Below are positions 39,801-50,735 of a DNA stretch of 64,000 nt, piece after piece. Positions within the stretch are counted from its first letter, which is position 1, and every line of letters starts with the position of its first letter. The notes under the pieces were generated by a model. It was not told the DNA's origin. It worked only from the letters and a program-made list of their open reading frames with translations, and ran no database searches. The stretch is taken from positions 1 to 64,000 of the forward strand of contig JABVXU010000024.1 of assembly GCA_013365365.1 (NCBI GenBank), given 5' to 3'. A program made the translations under genes and the position numbers. The DNA comes from Cruorifilaria tuberocauda (taxonomy: Eukaryota; Nematoda; Chromadorea; Rhabditida; Onchocercidae).

Positions 39801-40881
39801 GGTAAAATATTAATTACTTTAAAATATTAGTTATCACGAAGTTATTGTATATTCATTAATGGGCATTGAAACGATGTCATGGAAAAAATGATTTCATTAC
39901 TAAAAACAGAACATTATTAATTATTCAATGATAATTTTGCGATTGCATGGAAAATGAAATTAAATTTAATAATGAAATAAACAATTTGTAGATATATGAA
40001 TTAGACGTTTACTTTAGCTCTCTTATCAATCAATACTGTGAATAGAAAAGTGATTGAAGAGTGTGAAAGAAATGAAATCAAAAATTTTTCAATAGATAAT
40101 TTCAAGAGGAAAAAGGAGAGAAGAGGGGAAGGAATTTTTTAGCATAGTAAATTTTTCAAAAAAGCTAATAATAAATGAGAAATCTGAAGAGAAAGAGAGG
40201 AAAAAATTTGAAATGAATTTTGATACATTCCGTTTATTTCCAAATGAAAATATTAGCTTCAATGAAGGAAAAGAGATAGCAAAAAAGTTTGTAATCAGTT
40301 AGTTTAAATTTACTTTAAGTACTTTCGCTTTCCTTTCTCTTTCTCTCTTTCTCTTCCTCTCTCTTATAAACCGATTGCAAAAATGAAAGAAAACAATCAC
40401 AATTAATGATAATTGAAGATTTTTTTTCGAAATATCTGAAATCGTTATTTTGCTAATTGGAATTTATTTATTAGAAAAAGATATATTTTTCAGTTATTCA
40501 TTAAAATAACTTATATGATATTATTCTATGAAAATAAGAATGCTTTGATGATTGATACTTTTAATGACTGTATTTCAATAGAATGTTTACATCATATCTA
40601 TTCCAATTTGATACATTTAAATTTCATTCTTCATGAGATACGTCATCAACTGAAGGCAGTATTAAAGTTCAATTGTGAGTGATAATTTTTAGCTTAAGAA
40701 AGTATCAAATGACGCCTAGCAAGTATTAAAGCACCATTATTATTCATATCGTCCGTATAACTTTTGAAATTGTTATTGAATAATTCAAGAAGTTTTATTA
40801 TAATAACGGATAGTATATTATTACTTTGTTATTAGTATGAAGTAGTATGAAATATTATGTAGTAGTATGAGTAGTAGTATG

Positions 40882-41102
40882 ACTATACGTAGTATGAAAT
40901 ATTAGTATGAATTATGTTTGAATTCTGAATTTAATTTTAATATATTTACGATGAGCATAAAGTAAAAAATTTACTTTAAAAGGACAGATAAAAAGTAAGT
41001 AATTTTCAACTCCATACAAAAAAAAATTATCCGTTTTGAGAAGAAAATTCCTTCAGAATTCAAACATTATAATTCATGCTAATATTTCATACTACGTATA
41101 GT
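40882..41102. repeat. Fold-back (long inverted repeat) element
   Basis: The left arm (40882-40929, starting ACTATACGTAGTATGAAATA) matches the reverse complement of the right arm (41052-41102) over about 48-51 bp, with one substitution and one 3-base gap. A spacer of about 122 bp lies between them and contains its own hairpin (AAAGTAAA-AAA-TTTACTTT, 40959-40977). Directly left of it is a run of AGTATGA-type units (40845-40881). The form resembles a small non-autonomous foldback/MITE-like element, but no target-site duplication was confirmed. Confidence 0.65.
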
Positions 41103-44100
41103 AATCATATCAATTCAAATGACTGGAAAATACTGGAAAAGTTCAATACATAAGAAAAATTAAACAGAAATTTATTACTGAATAAGAAACATTGAAAGTT
41201 TTCATACTTTTATTATTACAGCATAATGTGTCAGACCTAATAAAGCTTAATATATACCTAATATGTAATATGGATATTGATTTTTTTAACATTCTGGGTT
41301 TTCTTTTAGTTTAACTTCGAACTCTTACGAAATCGACACAGGCTGGAAATACAATCGATATGATAGATAAGCGAAGTGAATTGATTATGAAATAAACTTT
41401 GATTTAGTGAAAGAATTCCAGATAACAAGTAAACAAAAGGAAAAGTAATGAAATTTAATCTAATATGACATTATTCCATAAGCTATCGTTTTAAATTACA
41501 TCTCAAAAAAATATAATGATACAATGATGAAAATGAATGTAATCATCATCTTACTGATAATATACGTGATCCTGAAAGCCGTAAGTCTTATGTGACAAAA
41601 CGTTAAGTATCAAACGCACTATCTCAACGTCTTAAAATTAATTGGCAATCAGAATTAATGAAGAGGTTATGTGATATAATGAGGAAAGATGGAGATGAAG
41701 TAACAAAATCATGATAATTATTAACATCATTATCTTTAATTGTGTTAAAGTATATTGCATTTCAAAGATATCACTGAAAGATGATTAGGAATGATTTGAC
41801 ATTAGATAAGATTAATTAATAGACTAGAATGAATGATGTAACACATGGTGAATGCTAACGAATGCAGAATTAATTAATTGAAATCTGTTTAACGAAAGAA
41901 TAATAGTGAACTTTGATCTTTTAGAATATTATATTCCTCTGTAATAATAATAAAATAAATAAATTAATAATAATTTCACTCAATATGATTTTAACAAAAT
42001 TTAAAACCCAAAATAATTCACCAATCAAATGATTTGTTTGAAGACGAATGGCTGCAATTCTGAGAAAAATTATTGAGTAAATAGAGCGATGTGAAAAATT
42101 TATAACTCTAACGCCTGTTTTTCTTTTTCTTTCAATCATCTTTCCCGAATCAATCAATACTTATCAAGATGAATCAGAGGAAAATGAGAAAAGATTTCCT
42201 AACTTCTGAATTTACAATTATTTCATAATGCTCAAATATAATGTTCAGAATAAAACACGCTAATATATTTTCTAATAAGTTTAATGGTTTGAAAAATGAA
42301 AAATTTCCTTGCCTCATTCCCGCTCTTCCGTGGAAATCGAAATAGCAGGTAAAAGAGGTCAAGTAATGTGATCTCTGGAGAGATGAAAAACAGGTTCTTC
42401 CTTTTTTTCTTTTCAATAGAATGTCGGTAGAAGGACCAATCAGTTTAAATGAAACTTGTGATTAGTTCGCAGAAGGAATTTATAATGGCATAATTTAATT
42501 AAATTAGGTTAAAACTTCAATCTAGACGCAGTTCCAATTTGAATTTTCAAACAGTTTGATATGTTCACTTAATTAGTATTTGAAATGAGCGAAAAAAAGG
42601 AATTAAACAGAAAGTTATAGGTCATTTCAGCATAATATTAATCGATAATAACAACTAAATTCCCAAATTACAAGCTGAAAAAATTTGCTGTAAATAAAAT
42701 AAATAACAGATGGTGTGTGTCGCTTTCTGTTTATACATGTATGTTCACTTGTGTGTGCCCTCATAGGTCATTACTTCAAGATATTATACTGAATAGTGCA
42801 GGTACATGTCAGGATGACTACCGTTCGTATAATTTTAGTATGCCGGATTGAGTGAGAGAGAACAATGCGAGATGAAGAGATGGAAGGACATAAAGTTTTT
42901 TCCCAAACTTTTTTTAAATTGCTGAACTCATTTCCAGCGCAAAATTTTGTACTTTTCAACTCTCCATAATTTAAACTAAAAATTACAAAAGCAGAAAGAG
43001 AAAGAATGGAATGGTTCAGACTGTATGATGGCAATAGAGAATACTGAAACGTTGACATTTTGATTTCCATAAATTGCTTGGAACATAAAAGATTTTTTCT
43101 TGATATATTGCGAGAAGAGTACGAGAAAAAAACTGGAATAGAACAGTAAGTAACGCTATTATATTAAGTGGAAATGATTCATCTCTAAGTTTGTTTGTTT
43201 TCTTTTTTTTCGTTACCGTTAAAAAATGTGAAAATCTCAATAGAAAAAAATTTTTTCTAATTTAATAAATCACTACCGTATTTCTTGCCTTTAATTTCTT
43301 TCCGATTTTTAAACTTTCTTCCTTTTTTCCTCTAATTTTTGCCGTATTGATCTCTGTAAAATGAAATTAATTATTGTTTAAATTAAAGGAAATGAAATTA
43401 AAAAAATTAAATGCCAAATTTTTTATAAAATAAGCATCGTTCTGAGAGGAATGTGAAGAATATGTAGCTTGTCGAGAATCTGTCCAGTAATTTTTTCTAA
43501 TGGATTCCTTTAGCAAATGAACTCTTTGCATGAAAGGAAAAGTGTAAGATAAAATTTATAATTCAAGTTTCATGAAAGCAAAAGTAACACTAGCAAAGCT
43601 TAGGAATTAAATGATATCAGTAGGATTTTGGGTCGAAATGATTGATATCACTCAGTTAGAAATTGACAACAAAAAATAATTTGATGAATAATACTCTATC
43701 TTTTATCACTATTGATTGTTAAAAAGATGAAACACTTGCCATTAATGCCCTATCCTCTCCTAACTGTTGTAAAATATTACACAATGCGATTGCTATTAAT
43801 TTTTCAATCCGAAAAAAGCTTAACTATTACAAATGTATTTTTCAAATTTTCTCAATCTCTAATGCAAATATATCTCATAAATTTCATTGATCATTCCTTC
43901 TTCAACATGCACTGTTTCTTTCTTTCTCCTTCTAAAGTTCAAAATAGTTTGAATCCTATCAAACTTCATAAATGAACGGGGCGGTAAACGCATCAAGCCA
44001 AATTGCCAAATCAATCTTCACCAGTAATTAATGTAATTAGACAAAAATCATCTGAAGAATACGCAATAAAAAATTCTTCAACTCATTGATATATTCATAA

Positions 44101-44543
44101 ATTATGTAAATTATTCTGTCTTGTTTTTCGATTTAATTAAAGACTTTTCCGCATAATAACGAAATTTCTGAAAATTGCAGGGGAATTATTTCGGAATATT
44201 TATATTCACTGAGAGAAGATTTTGTCTTTTAGTAATAATAATCAATTTTTTGAAAGAGAAATTTGTGATTCGGAAAATCGTTTTTGTTTAATCGATCCTC
44301 CAATTATCGTTCAGCAAAAAAAAGCGCTAATTACGATTCGAATTTTTGAAATAATTTTCTTATGAAATAAAAATTTCATTCTATATGTCCCATACTATTC
44401 ATCATTCATCGTTCTTTGATACAATTTTGCTGAAATAAAAAATAAATCTTTCAACACATTTTTCTTAAATTTTTTAGAAAAAGAAATTATGGGATTATTT
44501 GTACAGAAAAATTTGAATTTTCGGTTATTCTGTATAAGATCAC

Positions 44544-44564
44544 TAATAATAATAATAATAATAA
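44544..44564 (+). repeat. AAT trinucleotide repeat
   Basis: (AAT)7, in spacer DNA. Confidence 0.85.
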
Positions 44565-45731
44565 ATGTCACAGTAACATGCAATAAGTATGCACAGTATT
44601 GCCTATCATTATAAGGAAGATATTTCAAACAGTAGGAAAAGTGTAACTAATTAAACTCCTTCCATTTCATCTAATCTATAAAACTCAAGAGAAGATTCAT
44701 GGAGCGAGAATGGTTAGTCGAAGAATCTTTGCAATGTTCTTGTACCATTAATCTTTTCTAGGATTTTGTCAACTTTCACAAATTAGTTTGAATGAAATTA
44801 ACATTATTTGTTTACTAGTTGTTTTAATAATTTGGTAATTTTGATGGATCATTTTAAAAAGCACATTGATTTGTATAACTTGACTTTAATTTTTATTAAA
44901 CTCTGCATAATTGCAAAGTAATTACTTAATCATTCATTTATTCTTGAATTTCAGTTTTTATTGTGGGTCTTACAGGGTAAAAATTGTTTGAAGAATAAAA
45001 TTTTTATTAGAGATAAAACCCCTCAGAATTTTAGAAATGTGATAATAAAGATACTGAAAAAAAACGCAAAGAGTTGAAAGACCAAGATTATTCCGTCTTT
45101 TAGCGGTGTTTAAAGTTATCATTATTAAACATCTGGATAGAATAACTTTTACCAGTTCGTTAAAATAGAATGAGAAGTTCTGTTAAGTCAAAAAAGAAAA
45201 AAGTAAAAGAAAATGAAAATATTTAAAAATTGCTCTGTCATATTCCAACAAATGAAATTATCATTCAAATTTCGTGAATAGGAAAATTGCGATACGAAAT
45301 TATTTTATAGAAAAGATTCCAACGATTGCAAAATCTTTCTACGAATATTTCACCGAAATTATCAAACAATTCGGGAATGAGATTGCATTGGCAAACATTA
45401 ATCGTTTTATTCCTCAAAAAGATCGTTATAACTCGTAAATCTCATCATGCTAATAATTTAAATTCAAATTGAAATTTCACAAATTATGATTAAATATCAT
45501 CAGAACTCTTGCAAAAACAAAAACATTTTCAAAAATTTTGGAAAAAACTTTGGATGAAAATGCAAAATATAGAAAATTTGGAAATTCCTAGAAACAAATA
45601 ATTTAACGGAAGTACTGATCGTCAAAAAATTTCTAACAGATGAAAAAAATTTCATTCTATTTTTCCAAAATTTATTATAAAAATACAGCTTTTTGACTTA
45701 AATTAAGAAAAAAGTCTAAAATCATGATAAA

Positions 45732-47086
45732 ATGATAAGTAACTTTGTACGGAATGATCCAGAAACAATGAAGTCTGTCACTTTTTCGGAAATAATTCAT
45801 CGATCCAAGCAAATGCTTAACTCGCTAACAAGACTAGATGTTCACCATGGTGATGTAATTGGCACTTATGCTGGCAATTCTGTTGATTATATTATTTTCA
45901 TGTTAGCTGCTATTGGCCTTGGGGCTATTTTGATACCGTTGAATCCAGCACATAAGATTTGTCAGTAAGCTAAATTATTGTTTCAAAATTAGCAAAATTA
46001 TTAATACTCTGATAAAATTGCTTCAAATGAATGCATAAGTATTGCATATGCTGATTACTTTCCCACTTATTCATTGAAATTTATTTTTATTATTGGCATA
46101 ATTTGGATAAACGACAAGTGGGGGAGATAATACAACGTGCAGTGATATCTTTGAAGAGAAATTTTTATCTCAAATTACTGATTAATGATTATTTAATTGA
46201 TAATTTAAGTTTAATAAAATGATTTTCCGAAAATTTAAGTCATATGAAATATCTGAAGTAAAACGAAACAAAAATCTTTTTTTGGAACTCTCTTATTTAA
46301 ATGTTGAATTTTAGATGAAATTGAAAAATATTTCAAGAAAGCTTCAATAAAGTGGATATTAACAGAAAAGATGCTATTTGAAAAAATTCGACACTTGAAA
46401 ATGAAAGATACAAAGGTGAATAATTGAATTATCATTCAACTTCTTCTCTAATTATTTTTGATGTTTAATTACTGAACTAATTAAGGAGATGAAACATTTA
46501 GTGATAATTTACTTAATTCTTTTATGAAATTAATGCATGTTATATACAATTGGTACATTCGTACAAGATTTACAATTCAGTTGTTATTTTGATTACAACA
46601 TAATATAGAAATCATTTTAATGGTACTTCATATCAGTTCATTTTTAATCTATCTTAAATTAAGATTATAATGCTCGATTCGACCGAAGAAACTTTATTGT
46701 ATTGTACTTTGCAGTATTTTTTAAATGATAATCTACTTTGAGATAATGACATTATACATCAGTATCAGAATAAATTAATTTACCAATTCAATACAGTGAG
46801 TTAACTTTTTTTTAGTATTTTGAAATATATAAAAATTTTGACAGAAAAAAACTCTTCATTATTCAATGAAAAAACTAACCAAAAAAAAAGTAATGTTTAC
46901 AAAATAGGATGAGATAAATAATAAACACAACTTGCCGGCAATGATTTTCTTTTCTTCCGGAACAACCGGATTACCAAAAGGAATTTTTATAAGTCACAAT
47001 ACACTTATCGCTAATGTTGAATTGGTCGGTATGTTTGCATTACTTTATTATAGTTTTGTAAAAAATTTCTCAAGACTGCTTTATAC

Positions 47087-47126
<40 letters not shown>

Positions 47127-49780
47127 CGCATATTCCTCAAATATCTATATACTAAATTAATTCTAATTTTGAAAAAACCAAGTTTATATTTGAGAAGGCA
47201 AAAAATGATTGGGATTGGCTGAAGAAATGTTAACTATTTCATTGACTGTATTATTATTACTTCAATTTTATGCCTTTTCAGCTTCTTTAAGATATCTGAA
47301 AATTACGCTTTCATATCCAAATAACCGTAATCTAAATTTTGCTAAAAAAAAGCAAAAAATTTTTGTTTATTTTAATAATAATATAAAACTCAGGGAATCA
47401 AATGTGGAAAATACGAAATGGTTAGTTTGAGTTGAATCGACGCGGCATACGGTGTGTTACTATACCTTCATGCAAGCGGTCTGCTTACTGTTTTCAGTCT
47501 TTTAGGATTAGGTGTCTAAATAATTATAAATCGAGAATTTTATGGTGAACGATTTCTGGAAACCCCGAGCAGCTATTAGGTAATACTTCATTTTTTCTTT
47601 CTATTTTGATCCCTTCTTCCGAAAAAAGTGCATAATTGGAAGTTTGAAATTATCAAAATTTCATTTCAATCTTTCATTTCTGATTAATAATCTTTTCAGT
47701 CTGCATTAAGAAATTATAATCAAATTTTAATTTCCATCTGTCGGTCTGTTACTGACTGTAAAATTTTAGAAATTTGTAATGTGTGAAGTTTGCAATGTAT
47801 AAATTGTATGTGACAACAGCTTTATTGGTACCACCGGTGCTAAAGTTCCTTGCAGTTACTCCTAACCTAAATCCTCAAGCATTTCATTCCATCTTAAAAC
47901 AAATCTTCGTCAGATCAGCCCATGTTGATGAGTCACTTATCGAAATAGTCCATTTACAGAAACTAGAAATGGTAGCGTAGATAGACCAAATAAGTTTAAT
48001 TTCTTTATAAATTTCTGTAAATCGCTAACATTAGTCAAATGATCTAATTGTTTTTTTTTCCTTATTTTAAATGATTTGTATATTTCAGTATACGGTACAA
48101 CAGAAGCTGGTGCTCTTGTTTTCATGCGCCGTTATATCCGATAGGAAAAAGTAGAAGTTGTGGGACTTCATTGCCAAATGCAGAATGCAAAGTAAAGTTG
48201 TTGTTTTGTCTCTGACAACTTAATGTGATAATTGAGTGACTTCATGATCGGTAATCTGATAAGTTTTCCTCGTTTTTATGGTATGAATAAGACTTTGAAA
48301 ATGAAGGAATTAAATGGTCCAATTAACAAAAAATAGTCTTCCACATTATTTGCTGTTATTATTCTTATGTCAAGTTTTAATCGATTAACGAAATAAGTAT
48401 ATATATATATATAGGATCTGTACTGCGAGGGAGAAAGATTTGCAGAAATCTTGAGTAACGTTTTGATAAAATGATAGCTTGAACTTCAGCGGTTATTTGA
48501 AAATTATTTTCATCCTGCCAATCATTCGTATATCGTTTTTTGGCTAATTGGATGATCTAGCGACCGTTAATTAATTGCGGATTTCAATTTATCCGTAAAG
48601 TGTTTTATATTGGATGAAATTTAAGAACAATACAGATCATGAAGCAATCGAGTAATGAGGAATGTGAGGAAATGGAAGTCGGTGAAATATGGTTAAAAAC
48701 AGCAACAATGATGCAAGGATATCTCGAGATAACTACTGATGCTGAGTAGGCGCAGAAATTCCGGTATTCGGTCTTTTTTTAGGAAGTAAATTTCATTTTA
48801 ATATTATCTTCGGTCATATTTCCAGCGATGCTTTTGCTGATGGATGGTTTCGAACCGGCGATTCGGGATATTATGACTTCGATCAATTCATTTACATAAT
48901 TGCTCGTATTAAAGAGATGATCAAAGTTCGTGGTTGACAGGTGATGACTGATTATTTCAGCCGTTTATCATAATATCGAAACCTCATGTTTCATTAATCA
49001 TAATTTTAATTTAGTAGAAAGTCAAGAAAAAAATGGAAAAGAACAGCAAATTAAAGATCAAATATAGTTAGTCAAAGGAATGCGAGAAATCTTAAAGTAT
49101 TAACATCAATCGATTATGCATTCAAGTATTACCCTATAAAATTGAGGAAACAATCCAAGAATTAAAGGATGTTGAATTATGTGCCTGATTGGTTTTCCCG
49201 ATGAATACAGCGGGCAGCTGCCAAAGGCATACATTCAACATCAACTTGTGAATAGTATGTTAATAACATACTTTAATTTCCAATCTATCTTTCTTCATCC
49301 CTAAAAAATTCTTAAAAATATCAGTCTAAAATAATAGTGCAGGATATCGATAAGAAAAGGGACAGAGAAAGAGAGAGAGAGAGAGATTTCGAATCAGCAC
49401 AAATACAATAATGTTTGAAGATTTTATTAATCGTCACATTAGCTAATGCGTAACAGGTCATTCATATCGCATGAATTTAAAAGAATGGAATAGAGGGATG
49501 GTGTTAGTGGAATAAATTTTGTTATTAGTTTTTATTTTTAGTAATTTTTAATTACTAGGGATATTATTGAAGATATTTCACATGAAACCTTTAGACGAAA
49601 CAAAAGATACAAATTTTATGAACAACATATTATTTCTATTACTTCAGCTAAACTTGCAAGTTACAACAATTAAAAGGTGGCGGCGTTCAGTTCATCAGCA
49701 CTATGCCTATTAATAGCTCTGGAAAGATATCACGGAGGGAATTGCCGAATATGAATGAAATAGAAAATAGAACAGTTTGA
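45732..49780 (+). pseudogene. Decayed acyl-CoA synthetase (4-coumarate-CoA-ligase-like)
   Basis: Remnant of an AMP-forming acyl-CoA synthetase (ANL superfamily; would activate a carboxylic acid with ATP to acyl-AMP and acyl-CoA). Recognisable exon pieces appear in family order. They are 45732-45960 (VTFSEIIHRS, GAILIPLNPAHK), about 46314-46413 (EIEKYFKKA), about 46910-47031 with the AMP-binding loop FFSSGTTGLPKG, and about 47453-47572 (YLHASGLLTV, REFYGERFLE). Then come about 47815-47975 (LLVPPVLKFLA, VDESLIE), about 48090-48190 (VYGTTEAGALV), about 48650-48750 (VGEIWLKTATMMQGY), 48826-48940 (DGWFRTGDSGYYD, IKEMIKVRG), about 49123-49257 (KIEETIQELKD, GFPDEYSGQLPKAY) and about 49645-49780 (NSSGKISRREL). 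Lesions: in-frame TAA at 47517-47519, frameshift near 48117-48122, TGA at 48935-48937 where a Trp is expected, and frameshifts near 49186 and 49665. The spread of damage argues for a true pseudogene. Confidence 0.85.
47091..47122 (+). repeat. CA microsatellite
   Basis: (CA)16, uninterrupted, inside a former intron of the synthetase pseudogene. Confidence 0.95.
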
Positions 49781-50735
49781 TGAAGATTTGATCTACAATA
49801 CTGAGCACATTTTTCTCTTTTTTTCAAAATGTTAAAATTTGGAAAATTTAAGAACCATAAGGCATTATGACAATTATATGTTATTCTAATTTATCAAATT
49901 TATTAGAATAAGACGACAAAATTTGAATTGGCGAAAATCCTTTTAAGGTTTACAAGATCATGATGATATTCGTGAACTCGTAATGTTATGTAGAATGTTT
50001 AATAACGAATCTCACAAAGCTATGAAATCTATGAAATGAAATGTTACCCCCCGCAGCTTAATTATGAATCACTATCCAGTTCTTCCTTAATTCGTAATTC
50101 ACTATGTTCAACATAAGTTAATTCTACCGAATTATCAAAACTAATAAATGATGACCCAGAGATTTGAGTGATAAGTATTTCTGTTTTCAGTTTTTTCCAG
50201 AAACTAAAACTGATTTGGAAAGGAACTATTTAAATCAAATTATTTAAAACTTTAAAAATTTCAGCAAATATCATTATTTGTTCTATATTAATGTGGTTTT
50301 TGCTGAGAGCACATGACAATTTTTAATGGTAAAAAATGGAAAAAGGGCAAAAAAATTCACCTTTTATAAAATTTAATCATCAACGGTAGGAAACAACAAA
50401 CTGGGAGAAAAATTTTTTTTAAACATTTTTCCAAAAAGCTTATTTGAAAAAATGAGATTATTTCTCTTATTTTGAAAATAAAATTGCTTGATTTGGATCC
50501 ACTTTTACGATTGTGACACTGTCCTCAGAATCAGCTTCAGAATAGTACTAATAACAACTTTACTTTTAAAACGGAAATCATTGTATTACGATATCAATTG
50601 AGGTTGTATATTTTTTTTTAAATTATTGCTTTTGGTCATTGTTTTCTACTAATTAAGCAACTTTATACAATTTCAACAGTTCCAATCATTTTTCCCATGT
50701 AGAATAGCTTCTCCAGAAACAGACAACTATAAATA
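49781..50735. other. Intergenic spacer
   Basis: No gene seen. It separates the 3' ends of the pseudogene (+) and TRAX (-). Confidence 0.5.

Larger units (their letters stand above)
36803..45731. other. Gene desert
   Basis: About 8.9 kb of very AT-rich DNA without a supported gene. Two isolated start-codon exons with good donors are noted: 39551-39612 (hydrophilic, ending ATC AG|GTAAAT) and 41524-41580 (signal-peptide-like, ending GCC|GTAAGT). Neither connects to a downstream exon I can prove. A fold-back element sits at 40882-41102, and a direct 20-bp near-duplication (AGAGAATTyTAGAATCCAAA) at about 38153-38187. A GATGAGA-GTAA-TCTCATC hairpin is at 39380-39397. Confidence 0.5.
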
